From NCBI GenBank assembly GCA_944387405.1, contig CALXET010000003.1, forward strand, positions 100,962 to 143,757: a DNA stretch of 42,796 bases. Direction: 5' to 3'. Both the position numbers and the translations under genes were made by a program. Below the pieces are notes generated by a model, which was not told the origin of the DNA, did no database searches, and worked only from the letters and a program-made list of their open reading frames with translations. Shown piece by piece: positions 24,118 through 32,161 of this stretch. Source of the DNA: an uncultured Clostridia bacterium. Its GTDB lineage: Bacteria; Bacillota; Clostridia; TANB77; CAG-508. Position 1 is the first letter of the stretch, and every line of letters starts with the position of its first letter.

Positions 24118-24528
24118 CTACTCCTCAAGAGTCATTTCATAGCTATCATAATTATCATGTGAATATCTTTCGGAAATTCTGACACTTATAGTATCACCAA
24201 TCTCTATCTCGTCATACTCTTCCTTATCCACTTCGATTTCGCCTTGGTTATTTTCTCCCTTATCGTATTCGACAATTAATACATAGATATCCTTTTTGCT
24301 TTTGAAAGTACCTTGGGGCATATTCGTTGCAGTATTTAAAGCCACATTATTAACCCTTTTGGAACCATCGCATTTGTCTACTACAATCATATCCTCATAG
24401 TATACTTCATATTTGGTATCCTTTACGGCTAACCAAATTAGAAATACTACTAACAAATAGATAGATGCAGCAACACCTATCATCCGTAAAACAAATTTAA
24501 CCGTTTCCTTAATTGACTCTTTCTTCAT
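24118..24528 (-). CDS. Orphan F: small membrane-anchored protein, unknown
   Basis: A 136-residue protein with an N-terminal membrane helix (about 12-33, LRMIGVAASIYLLVVFLIWLAV) and an external acidic domain of about 100 residues (YEVYYEDMIVVDKCDG, KDIYVLIVEYDKGEN, IEIGDTISVRISERYSHDNYDSYEMTLEE) with a beta-strand pattern. No known family. GGAGG lies 8 nt before the ATG. GC and codon use are foreign to its neighbours. It has its own promoter and terminator. Confidence 0.7.
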   Translation of the reverse strand: MKKESIKETVKFVLRMIGVAASIYLLVVFLIWLAVKDTKYEVYYEDMIVVDKCDGSKRVNNVALNTATNMPQGTFKSKKDIYVLIVEYDKGENNQGEIEVDKEEYDEIEIGDTISVRISERYSHDNYDSYEMTLEE

Positions 24529-24582
24529 TTAAAATTCCTCCATTGTTGTTTTATTTTTTATTCTATAGAGTTTCTATTTTAA

Positions 24583-24611
24583 ATTATATATATAATAAAT
24601 TTCTTATGCAA
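24583..24611 (-). promoter_or_regulatory. Promoter of orphan F
   Basis: TTGCAT (24606-24611), 17-bp spacer, TATAAT (24583-24588) on the minus strand. The remainder of the 24529-24847 gap holds this promoter, the LOG-gene terminator and AT-rich sequence with no gene that I can see. Confidence 0.6.
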
Positions 24612-24752
24612 TACTATTTTTTTAAATCCGACTGATGATTATATTTTAGGCATGGATTGCTTTTTAAATGAATAATTTACATACTCTTTTATAAGGGTTT
24701 ATTTTTCATGCCCTTTTTTCTTCTTTTTTTGAGAACTTTCCTATTAAACAAA

Positions 24753-24792
24753 AAAGAACTTTCAATACAATTTTTTGTATTAAAAGTTCTTT
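24753..24792 (-). terminator. Terminator of the LOG-family gene
   Basis: An 18-bp stem with one mismatch (AAAGAACTTTTAATACAA against TTGTATTGAAAGTTCTTT), 4-nt loop and T-run on the minus strand. Confidence 0.88.
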
Positions 24793-24847
24793 TATCTTTT
24801 TTAATATCTTAACTATTAAATTTAGGTAACAACTAATATTATATTTA

Positions 24848-25423
24848 TTATCTAATTTTTACTTTTGATAAATCTATATCTGTTTCGTCATAATTTTCGA
24901 TATAATCTAATATTTCATCAATTGTGTTACATACATAATATAAAGATCTACAATCATCTGTAATAAAATGTTTATCTACAGATACTTGCATCATGTTTTC
25001 CATATTATCGAAATAATTATTTATATTCCAAATTACGATTGGTTTGTTATGTCTTCCAAGTTGTTTTAGTGTTAGTATTTCAAAGAACTCATCAAAAGTT
25101 CCTATTCCGCCAGGAGCAATGATAAATGCATTAGATTTTTCATCTAATAAACGTTTACGTTCTCTCATTGTATCTGTATGAATAAATTCTGTACAATTAT
25201 CATAAGAAACTCCGTCTACATTGAAAAATCCTGGAGCAATTCCTAATATATATCCTCCTTTTGAATCAACGCCTCTAGCTACGGCACCCATCATACCATT
25301 AGCACCACCACCGAATACTAATCCGTGTCCTCTTTCAACAATTTGTCTTCCTAGTTCTTCTCCTGCTTCTAAAAAGCTTTTATCAATTTCACTACTAGCT
25401 GCACCATATACGCAAATTTTCAT
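24848..25423 (-). CDS. LOG family protein (nucleoside-5'-monophosphate phosphoribohydrolase-like)
   Basis: A 191-residue Rossmann-fold protein of the TIGR00730/LOG family. It has ICVYGAASSEID at the N-terminus, GRQIVERGHGLVFGGGANGMMGAVARG, and the catalytic motif PGGIGTFDEFFEILT with the Arg (RERKRLLDE) before it. LOG enzymes release the base from cytokinin nucleotides or AMP-like substrates; in bacteria many are of unknown physiological role. A Shine-Dalgarno AAAGGA precedes the ATG. Single-gene unit. Confidence 0.9.
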   Translation of the reverse strand: MKICVYGAASSEIDKSFLEAGEELGRQIVERGHGLVFGGGANGMMGAVARGVDSKGGYILGIAPGFFNVDGVSYDNCTEFIHTDTMRERKRLLDEKSNAFIIAPGGIGTFDEFFEILTLKQLGRHNKPIVIWNINNYFDNMENMMQVSVDKHFITDDCRSLYYVCNTIDEILDYIENYDETDIDLSKVKIR

Positions 25424-25618
25424 AATATCATTCCTTTCTCTTTATGCTTTTTTGTGTTTGATGTTCTAAATTATACTGTTTATGGCTAGTATATATTTAG
25501 CAACTTTAATATCTTTTTCATATGTATGTGTAATTATATGTATCACACCAGTATATTATATCAATAACTTATAAATTTGCAATAGTTATTTTTACTTTTA
25601 ATTTAATTATCAATTTCA

Positions 25619-25647
25619 TTGTTTATTTAATTTCAATTTGTTATACT
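25619..25647 (+). promoter_or_regulatory. Promoter of the sortase gene
   Basis: TTGTTT (25619-25624), 17-bp spacer, TATACT (25642-25647); the start codon follows at 25665. Confidence 0.6.
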
Positions 25648-25664
25648 TTATGTGGAGGGTACTT

Positions 25665-26474
25665 ATGAAAAAACTATTTAAAAAAAATCACGTAGATGAA
25701 GATTCTAAATACCATTATAATGGTAATGGAAGTCAAACAAAATTACATTTAAAAATAATAAGATTAATTGCTATTGCAGTATTTATATATTCACTTATCT
25801 CTATTATTATATGGCAAAGAGATAATTCTAATACAAAAAAAATAATGTCATCTATTTATGATAGCATGGATTTTACAAATACTATTCAGATTACAGATGA
25901 AAATGGAGCAACAGCAGACGTAGTTGATTTTTCTAAAATTAAAAAGAAAAATAGTTCTACTGTAGCCTGGGTTAAAGTAAATGGTACAGATATAGATTAT
26001 CCAGTAGTACAACATAAAGATAATGATTATTATTTAACTCATAGTTTTGATAAATCAAAAAATAGTGCAGGTTGGATATTTTTAGATTATGAAAATTCTA
26101 AAAAATTTGATGATAGAAATACTGTTATATATGGACATAACAGAAGAGATGGATCAATGTTCTCTACTCTTCAAAATATTTTAGAAAAAGATTGGTATTC
26201 AAATGAAAATAATCAAACAATTACATTATATACTCCAGAAAAAACGCTACACTATCAAGTTTTTTCTGTTTACAAAATAAAATCAGAAACTTATTATACA
26301 AAAAATGATTTTAAAGATGATTCTGAATATGAAGAATTTTTGAAAAAAATTACTGACCGTAGCACACATGATTTTGGAATAGATGTAAAAAAAGATGATG
26401 AAATATTAACGCTTTCTACTTGTGGTAATAATAAAATTTATAGAGTTGTGCTTCATGCAAAAAGAATAAATTAA
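25665..26474 (+). CDS. srtB: Class B sortase
   Basis: A 269-residue membrane-anchored transpeptidase: basic cytoplasmic tail, membrane helix (about 36-55, IIRLIAIAVFIYSLISIIIW), extracytoplasmic sortase domain. WVKVNGTDIDYPVVQ and YYLTHSF are class B hallmarks. The catalytic His is in VIYGHNRRDGSMF (about 163), the Cys in LTLSTCGNN (about 253) and the Arg in YRVVLHAKR. It cleaves a sorting motif and links the substrate to peptidoglycan. GTGGAGGG precedes the ATG; an in-frame ATG 27 bp upstream overlaps that site and is rejected. No sorting-motif substrate was found in the window. Confidence 0.92.
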   Translation: MKKLFKKNHVDEDSKYHYNGNGSQTKLHLKIIRLIAIAVFIYSLISIIIWQRDNSNTKKIMSSIYDSMDFTNTIQITDENGATADVVDFSKIKKKNSSTVAWVKVNGTDIDYPVVQHKDNDYYLTHSFDKSKNSAGWIFLDYENSKKFDDRNTVIYGHNRRDGSMFSTLQNILEKDWYSNENNQTITLYTPEKTLHYQVFSVYKIKSETYYTKNDFKDDSEYEEFLKKITDRSTHDFGIDVKKDDEILTLSTCGNNKIYRVVLHAKRIN

Positions 26475-26506
26475 TATTTTTATGTATATTTGATTTCAAA
26501 CAATTA

Positions 26507-26535
26507 TTGACTTTATTTTACATTTTTTATATAAT
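26507..26535 (+). promoter_or_regulatory. Promoter of orphan G
   Basis: TTGACT (26507-26512), 17-bp spacer, TATAAT (26530-26535). Confidence 0.75.
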
Positions 26536-26541
26536 ACCAAT

Positions 26542-26601
26542 TAATACCATTGTTATTTGGTATTATACTAACATGTGTCATTCTTTTGTACATCTGTTAG
26601 T
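26542..26601 (+). promoter_or_regulatory. Structured leader of orphan G
   Basis: Stem TAATACCA/TGGTATTA (26542-26549 with 26558-26565) and stem ACTAACA/TGTTAGT (26567-26573 with 26595-26601) lie in tandem between promoter and ribosome-binding site. Confidence 0.5.
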
Positions 26602-26638
26602 GTGAAAAAATGGAGGAGATTTCTTGAAAGGAGTTTTT

Positions 26639-27070
26639 ATGCGGATTAAATTAGTATCACAAAAATTAGTAATATTATTACTACTATTTACATTATCATT
26701 AACTATCCCTATGTCAGTTAATGCTGCGGAAATTTCAGAAACAGATAATACTTCTAACAACTTTGCAGTTCCGTACATGACAAATTTAAAAACTGATATG
26801 GGCCGTTTTACAGATGTTTATCGAGCATCGTTCAATATTCCTTCCGGACTCAAGGAAGTCAAGCTCATGTTGGCTATGAATGATGTAGATGCAAGTACAG
26901 ATACCATAAACATTGTTATTTATAAAGGGTCAAATCAAATGGTAGGTAAATATACTGTTAATTCAGGTACGAAAAGATATACATTCTATCCTGCTACATC
27001 CGGAACATATACTTTACAGTTGCAAGGCACAGGTACATATTCTTATTCGTACGCTATTTACTACATGTAA
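26639..27070 (+). CDS. Orphan G: small secreted protein
   Basis: A 143-residue exported protein: signal peptide (MRIKLVSQK, then a Leu-rich core, cleavage likely after SVNA, about residue 30) and a mature beta-rich domain of about 110 residues (SFNIPSGLKEVKLMLAMNDVD, INIVIYKGSNQMVGKYTV, YTFYPATSGTYTLQLQGTGTYSYSYAIYYM). The strand pattern recalls prepeptidase C-terminal or carbohydrate-binding beta-sandwich domains, but I cannot assign a family. Two starts are possible, TTG at 26624 behind GGAGGAG and ATG at 26639 behind AAAGGAG; ATG is preferred. GC is higher than in the flanking genes. It has no LPxTG-like tail. Confidence 0.7.
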   Translation: MRIKLVSQKLVILLLLFTLSLTIPMSVNAAEISETDNTSNNFAVPYMTNLKTDMGRFTDVYRASFNIPSGLKEVKLMLAMNDVDASTDTINIVIYKGSNQMVGKYTVNSGTKRYTFYPATSGTYTLQLQGTGTYSYSYAIYYM

Positions 27071-27153
27071 CTTTTAAATCTATCTCCTCCATTTCTTACA
27101 AAGGATTTTGTAATATCCCTTTGTAAGTTTTATTTTTAATACAAGGAGTTAAT

Positions 27154-27837
27154 ATGAAAAAGATAATTTATTTAATCCCATCTATAATAATATTATTTAT
27201 TTTTGTTTTTTATATTGGAAATATTTTCAGAAATTATTATATATTTACAAAAATAAATGAATCTTTTAATAATTTTTCAAATGCAGATTCTCTATATATA
27301 AAAGTTTACTTTGGGCAGGATAGCACTACTCAATACGAGTATATGCAATATAATGAAAAATCTGCTCAGACAGTTTCAGAAATAAATAATACTACTAATG
27401 AAAACAATCTTTTATATACTACTTATTTTGATTCAAACGATTACTATGATATTCAGTATAACTCAAATACAGTAACAAAAAATTCTGGAAACTCACTTAT
27501 TATTTCATACTTACCTACTCTACCTTATTCTAGTCAAACAAATGAAAATATATTATCATCATCTTCTTTGAGATGGCAATATTCTTTTTCTCTTGGAACT
27601 AGGATAAGTTCTAAAACTTATAATGGAATTGATTGTTATGCAATAACATTATTAGAATACGATAAAATGTACCCTGATAGATTTTATACAATATTTGTAG
27701 ATAAAAATACATTTATTCCTATCTATATTAACGACAATGGTACAGAAACTTTTTATGAGATAAAAACAAATACTATTAATGAAGATGATTTTAATTTTCC
27801 ATTAACTACAGAAGAACTTGAAAACTTAAATGATTAA
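27154..27837 (+). CDS. Membrane-anchored hypothetical protein (paralogue 1)
   Basis: A 227-residue protein with an N-terminal membrane anchor or signal (about 4-25, IIYLIPSIIILFIFVFYIGNIF) and an external Ser/Thr/Asn/Tyr-rich domain. Landmarks shared with the next gene: NxxSxxDSLYIKV, TYNGIDCYAITLLEYDKMYPDRFYTIFVDKNTFIPIYI and a closing EIKTNTINEDDFNFP. The layout is reminiscent of LolA/LppX-like lipoprotein folds but no lipobox is present. AAGGAG precedes the ATG. Function unknown. Confidence 0.68.
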   Translation: MKKIIYLIPSIIILFIFVFYIGNIFRNYYIFTKINESFNNFSNADSLYIKVYFGQDSTTQYEYMQYNEKSAQTVSEINNTTNENNLLYTTYFDSNDYYDIQYNSNTVTKNSGNSLIISYLPTLPYSSQTNENILSSSSLRWQYSFSLGTRISSKTYNGIDCYAITLLEYDKMYPDRFYTIFVDKNTFIPIYINDNGTETFYEIKTNTINEDDFNFPLTTEELENLND

Positions 27838-27858
27838 AAATATCTCTTGGAGGATTTT

Positions 27859-28464
27859 ATGAAAAAACTATTTCAAATATCACTTTTTATATTAGCTTTA
27901 ATATTACTTATATTTATAATTTTATCCGTTCGAAAATATATTTATATTACTAAATTCATAAATAGAATAAACTCATATTCTAGTATGGATAACCTCTCTT
28001 TATCTGTAATAGATACATCAAGCCCAAATGATAAAATAACATTTTATAAATTTGAAAACATTTCTTTATATAAACAAAATAATAAAACTATATATAAAGA
28101 TACAGATAATACATACTACTTTGAAAATGATGAATTAGAAGATGATACTACATCTGATTATTCAAAAATTATAGAAAAGACAAATATATTACTTCCAAGT
28201 ATTGACTTAAATAATTTTTGGAATAGATTAAAACTTTCAACTTCATTTGATACTAATATAATTACTCATACTTATAATAATGTAGATTGTTATAAATTTA
28301 CTTTTATAAATTATGATGAAAAAAATCCTACTGCAATTTATACAGTATATTTAAACATGGAAACTTTTGATCCAGTATTTATTCAAGTAAATTCAAATAA
28401 TTATGAATACAACATTTCTGAAAACTCAGTTACTAATGAAGATATTAAAATTCCTGAAATATAA
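27859..28464 (+). CDS. Membrane-anchored hypothetical protein (paralogue 2)
   Basis: A 201-residue paralogue of the preceding gene: N-terminal membrane helix (about 5-25), then SSMDNLSLSVID, TYNNVDCYKFTFINYDEKNPTAIYTVYLNMETFDPVFI and a closing VTNEDIKIPEI. The start is the ATG 7 nt after TTGGAGG. It follows the first paralogue by 21 bp, so the two form an operon created by tandem duplication. Both have native AT-rich codon use. Function unknown; they may be envelope proteins working near the sortase. Confidence 0.68.
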   Translation: MKKLFQISLFILALILLIFIILSVRKYIYITKFINRINSYSSMDNLSLSVIDTSSPNDKITFYKFENISLYKQNNKTIYKDTDNTYYFENDELEDDTTSDYSKIIEKTNILLPSIDLNNFWNRLKLSTSFDTNIITHTYNNVDCYKFTFINYDEKNPTAIYTVYLNMETFDPVFIQVNSNNYEYNISENSVTNEDIKIPEI

Positions 28465-28561
28465 ACCTAAAATTGTTTCTAGAGTTAATACATCTATTAT
28501 TTCCATCTTTAAATCAGAAGTATAATTTGAAATTTACATTTTTTTATTTTTGTAAAAAAAT

Positions 28562-28602
28562 AAAAGAAACTTATAAAATTAAATATATTATAAGTTTCTT
28601 TT
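28562..28602. terminator. Bidirectional terminator between convergent genes
   Basis: Stem AAAAGAAACTTATAA/TTATAAGTTTCTTTT with T-runs on both strands, between the paralogue pair on the plus strand and the GGGtGRT gene on the minus strand. Confidence 0.9.
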
Positions 28603-28630
28603 TTCATTTTATCTACAATTTAATTATTTA

Positions 28631-29635
28631 CTATTTAGTCATAGCTTCTTGAATTGCAACTGATACAGATACAGTAGCACCAACCATTGGGTTGTTACCC
28701 ATACCGATTAATCCCATCATTTCAACGTGAGCTGGTACTGATGAAGAACCTGCGAATTGTGCATCTGAATGCATTCTTCCCATAGTATCTGTCATACCAT
28801 ATGAAGCAGGACCTGCTGCCATATTATCTGGGTGTAATGTTCTTCCTGTTCCACCACCAGAAGCTACTGAGAAGTATTTCTTTCCTTGTTCAATACATTC
28901 TTTCTTGTATGTACCTGCAACTGGGTGTTGGAATCTAGTTGGGTTAGTTGAATTTCCTGTTATAGAAACATCAACTTTTTCTTTATGCATTATTGCAACA
29001 CCTTCTCTTACATCATTTGCACCATAGCATCTAACTTTTGCTCTTGGTCCATCTGAATAAGCTGTTTCATTAACTATTTTTAATTCTCCTGTATAATAAT
29101 CAAAATCTGTTTGAACATATGTAAATCCATTGATTCTTGAAATAATTTGAGCTGCATCTTTTCCAAGACCGTTCAAAATTACTCTTAATGGTTTTTGTCT
29201 TACTTTATTTGCATTGTTTGCAATTCCTATAGCACCTTCTGCTGCTGCAAAAGATTCATGTCCTGCTAAGAATGCAAAACATTCTGTATCTTCTGATAAT
29301 AACATTGCTGCTAAATTTCCATGTCCAAGTCCTACTTTTCTGTCATCTGCAACTGAACCTGGAATACAGAAAGCTTGAAGTCCTTCTCCTATTGCTTTAG
29401 CAGCATCTGCAGCTTTTGTACATCCTTTTTTTACTGCTATAGCTGCACCTAATGTATAAGCCCAGCATGCATTTTCAAAACAAATTGGTTGAACTCCTTT
29501 TACTATTTCATAAGGATTAAATCCTTTTTCTTTACATATATTTAAAGCATCTTCAAAATCTTTTATGCCATACTTTTCCATTACTGGTTTAATTTGATCT
29601 ATTCTTCTCTCATAATTTTCAAATGTTACTGCCAT
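28631..29635 (-). CDS. GGGtGRT-family protein
   Basis: A 334-residue protein of the conserved but uncharacterised GGGtGRT family, named for GGGTGRTLHPDN (about residues 263-274), which is present intact here. Other conserved stretches are GVQPICFENACWAYTLGAA, GHGNLAAMLLSEDTECFAFLAGHESFAAAEGA and GLIGMGNNPMVGATVSVSVA. It is always seen next to an Fe-S scaffold-like gene, as here (67 bp gap), so it may act in metal or sulfur handling. Higher codon discipline (strong Ala/Gly use) suggests good expression. Activity unknown. Confidence 0.87.
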   Translation of the reverse strand: MAVTFENYERRIDQIKPVMEKYGIKDFEDALNICKEKGFNPYEIVKGVQPICFENACWAYTLGAAIAVKKGCTKAADAAKAIGEGLQAFCIPGSVADDRKVGLGHGNLAAMLLSEDTECFAFLAGHESFAAAEGAIGIANNANKVRQKPLRVILNGLGKDAAQIISRINGFTYVQTDFDYYTGELKIVNETAYSDGPRAKVRCYGANDVREGVAIMHKEKVDVSITGNSTNPTRFQHPVAGTYKKECIEQGKKYFSVASGGGTGRTLHPDNMAAGPASYGMTDTMGRMHSDAQFAGSSSVPAHVEMMGLIGMGNNPMVGATVSVSVAIQEAMTK

Positions 29636-29702
29636 TTGTTTACCTCCTTAAAATTTTCGATTACTAATTAATTAGTATCTTTTGCCTAAATTTCTATTCT
29701 TA

Positions 29703-30395
29703 CTATTCTTGTCTTGGATCTATTTTCTTAACAGCTTCATCAAATCTTCCATATTTTCCTGAAGCTTTTTCAATTGCTTCCATAGGTTCAATTCCTTTTT
29801 TGATATTTTCCATCATTTTTCCTAAGTTAACAAATTTATATCCTATAATTTCATCATTTTTATCTAATCCTATTTCTGTAATATATCCTTCTGCAAGTTC
29901 TAGATATCTAGGTCCTTTTAAGTTAGTTGAATAAATTGTTCCAACTTGGCTTCTATGTCCTTTTCCTAAATCTTCTAGTCCTGCTCCTATAGTTAAACCA
30001 CCTTCAGAGAAAGCTGATTGTGTTCTACCATAAACGATTTGTAAAAATAATTCTCTCATAGCAGTATTAATAGCATCACAAACTAAGTCAGTATTTAATG
30101 CTTCTAATATTGTTTTTCCTACTAAAATTTCACCAGCCATAGCAGCTGAATGTGTCATTCCAGAACATCCAATTGTTTCTACTAAAGCTTCTTGTATAAT
30201 ACCTTCTTTTACGTTTAATGTTAATTTACATGCTCCTTGTTGAGGTGCGCACCATCCAATACCATGTGTTAATCCTGAAATATCTTTTATTTCTTTTGAT
30301 TTTACCCACTTTCCTTCTTCTGGAATTGGTGCTGGTCCGTGATTTGCTCCTTTTGCAACTTTGCACATATTTTCTACTTCTTGTGAATAAATCAT
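29703..30395 (-). CDS. Fe-S cluster assembly scaffold-like (NifU-type) protein
   Basis: A 230-residue protein related to the NifU/IscU N-terminal scaffold. Cysteines occur in NMCKVAK, GIGWCAPQQGACKLT, ETIGCSGMTHSAAMAGEIL and DLVCDAIN, three of which fall in the order expected of scaffold ligands. GGAGG lies before the ATG. It precedes the GGGtGRT gene, a pairing conserved in many anaerobes. It probably assembles or carries Fe-S clusters, but the partner enzymes are not in the window. Its promoter is at 30432-30460. Confidence 0.82.
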   Translation of the reverse strand: MIYSQEVENMCKVAKGANHGPAPIPEEGKWVKSKEIKDISGLTHGIGWCAPQQGACKLTLNVKEGIIQEALVETIGCSGMTHSAAMAGEILVGKTILEALNTDLVCDAINTAMRELFLQIVYGRTQSAFSEGGLTIGAGLEDLGKGHRSQVGTIYSTNLKGPRYLELAEGYITEIGLDKNDEIIGYKFVNLGKMMENIKKGIEPMEAIEKASGKYGRFDEAVKKIDPRQE

Positions 30396-30431
30396 ATTTA
30401 CCTCCTATATTTATTATATTTTTACGTGTGT

Positions 30432-30460
30432 ATTGTATCACACTTTTTTACCGTATTCAA
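30432..30460 (-). promoter_or_regulatory. Promoter of the scaffold/GGGtGRT operon
   Basis: TTGAAT (30455-30460), 17-bp spacer, TACAAT (30432-30437) on the minus strand; it starts right after the acetyltransferase stop. Confidence 0.65.
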
Positions 30461-31027
30461 CTAATTAAACTTTATTTTTCTTCCATTTCTTTCATACATT
30501 TCAAGTGTCATTAAATAACTATATATTTTTTCATCTATTCCTGGAACATTAAATATCTTTTCTAGCTTAAATCCATTTTTCTCTAATCCTTTTGAAGATG
30601 GTTTATTCTTTTCCATTACATATCCTCTAAAATTCTTTGTATGTATAACTTCAAATGCAAATTTTATCATGCTTGGAAGTATCTCAGAATAAATTCCTTT
30701 ATTCCAAAACTTTTTCTTTAAATAGACAGTACATTCAAAAGCATCTTCATTATATAAATCTAACTTTATCAAAAATACACCTATAAATTCATTTGTATCT
30801 TTAGATATTATTGCAAGAGGAAGTTTATTACCATTTATAAACTCCTTTTTATAATCTTTTAACATCTGCCTTGTATCTAATATAGATTTATGTATATCCA
30901 TATTTAAATTAGTAATAACATCTTCATCACTTAATATCTCGAAAATATCTTTTTCATCAGTATCTTTAACTAATCTAAATTTGCATCTATTAGTTTCTTC
31001 TTTTTCAATCAATTCAAGATTATTCAA
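30461..31027 (-). CDS. GNAT-family N-acetyltransferase (RimJ/RimL-like)
   Basis: A 188-residue acetyl-CoA-dependent acetyltransferase of the Acetyltransf_3 type: CKFRLVKDTDEKDIFEILSDEDV at the start, AIISKDTNEFIGVFLIKLD, ECTVYLKKKFWNKGIYSEILPSMIKFAFEV with the acetyl-CoA loop, and NKPSSKGLEKNGFKLE near the end. The target (protein N-terminus, antibiotic or other amine) is unknown. The start is a TTG behind AGGGGG. Single-gene unit. Confidence 0.85.
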   Translation of the reverse strand: MNNLELIEKEETNRCKFRLVKDTDEKDIFEILSDEDVITNLNMDIHKSILDTRQMLKDYKKEFINGNKLPLAIISKDTNEFIGVFLIKLDLYNEDAFECTVYLKKKFWNKGIYSEILPSMIKFAFEVIHTKNFRGYVMEKNKPSSKGLEKNGFKLEKIFNVPGIDEKIYSYLMTLEMYERNGRKIKFN

Positions 31028-31126
31028 ATAAAATTCCCCCTACATATTATATATACAAACTTTTATCATCCATATCATTATACTTGCTTTACAAATTAAA
31101 GTAAATACAAAATTATAAAGAAAAAA

Positions 31127-31176
31127 TTCTAAAAGTATCTAATATTATTTAACTTAATATTTAGTAACTTTTAGAA
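31127..31176 (-). terminator. Terminator of the VanW-family gene
   Basis: Long imperfect stem TTCTAAAAGT/ACTTTTAGAA extended by AATATT pairing, followed by TTTTTTC on the minus strand. Confidence 0.8.
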
Positions 31177-31196
31177 TTTAAATTTTGCATTTTTTC

Positions 31197-32072
31197 TTAT
31201 AAAACTTCATAAGCTGCTACTATTACTCTTCCTCTTGATACATAGAAATCAAAAACAATATCTTTATCAGTAGTATTTTTAAACTTGAAGTTTTTAACTC
31301 CATATGCTACAGCAGCCTCATATCCATCACTATTTAAATATGATACACCAGCGCTATGATCATGTCTTTCAATTGTTTTCATTTTTAATTTTCTCGTACA
31401 TCCATATAAAGTAGTTGCAACTTGGCAAACACCTCCACCATAGCCAGGATAAACCTCACCATCAATTATAACATTTGCAACTTTATATCCTTGTTCTTTT
31501 CCGCAAGGTCCTACAACATCAAACCAATTAAAAGTTTCTCCACTCTTTAATGTAATCTTTTCTATTTTTTCTGATGCTCTATTCATATTGTAATTTCTTC
31601 CTTCTGGACTACTATTTGAGTATGTAGTATATGTTTTAAGTAATTTATATTCTTTGTTTGATTTTGTTCCTATATATTTTTGTAATACATATCCTGTTTT
31701 TCCAGATGATGATTTTACTTTATACCATGTCTTTTTATATGATAAGATTGTAACAATATCTCCTGGTCTTAATGTTTGAATACTTTTCGCATCAGATGAC
31801 GGAGTCTTTCTAAGTAAAAGAGAAGTCTTTACCTTAACATAACCTTTTTGTGGAAGTAATTCTTTATTTTCATCTTTTTTACTTTCTTCTTTATTCTCTT
31901 TTTCAGGTGCCAATTCTTCCGTATTTTCTTTTGCCTCTGGAACTCTTATGTTGCTTTCTGCTTTATGTCTCATAGTTGTTTCAGCATAAGCAACAGGAAT
32001 ATATATACTAATACTTATTGCAATAAGTATAATTACTACTATAGTTATAATTATATAGTTTTTTTTCTTCAT
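31197..32072 (-). CDS. Secreted SH3- and VanW-domain protein
   Basis: A 291-residue exported protein: signal peptide or anchor (about 6-31, ending AYAE), a Glu/Lys-rich linker (38-72), a bacterial SH3 domain (about 77-137, LLLRKTPSSDAKSIQTLRPGDIVTI, WYKVKSSSGKTGYVLQKYI) and a VanW domain (about 155-291) with FNWFDVVGPCGKEQGYKVANVIIDGE, GGGVCQVATTLYGC and ERHDHSAGVSYL. SH3 domains of this kind bind cell wall. VanW has no proven activity; it is common in Clostridia. Confidence 0.88.
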   Translation of the reverse strand: MKKKNYIIITIVVIILIAISISIYIPVAYAETTMRHKAESNIRVPEAKENTEELAPEKENKEESKKDENKELLPQKGYVKVKTSLLLRKTPSSDAKSIQTLRPGDIVTILSYKKTWYKVKSSSGKTGYVLQKYIGTKSNKEYKLLKTYTTYSNSSPEGRNYNMNRASEKIEKITLKSGETFNWFDVVGPCGKEQGYKVANVIIDGEVYPGYGGGVCQVATTLYGCTRKLKMKTIERHDHSAGVSYLNSDGYEAAVAYGVKNFKFKNTTDKDIVFDFYVSRGRVIVAAYEVL

Positions 32073-32101
32073 TAAACTCTCCTTTGTAGCTTGATAAATA
32101 G

Positions 32102-32130
32102 ATTATATATATTTTATGATTTAAATACAA
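32102..32130 (-). promoter_or_regulatory. Promoter of the VanW-family gene
   Basis: TTGTAT (32125-32130), 17-bp spacer, TATAAT (32102-32107) on the minus strand. Confidence 0.55.
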
Positions 32131-32161
32131 TAATTTGACAATTAATTTTTATTTTTATTAA

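Noticed and set aside
24612..24740. Second ncRNA between orphan F and the LOG gene
   Set aside because: A weak GGG/CCC hairpin is present but there is no convincing promoter and the sequence is low-complexity.
30218..30514. Plus and minus open frames overlapping the Fe-S scaffold gene start
   Set aside because: These are shadow frames of the scaffold and acetyltransferase genes with no own ribosome sites.
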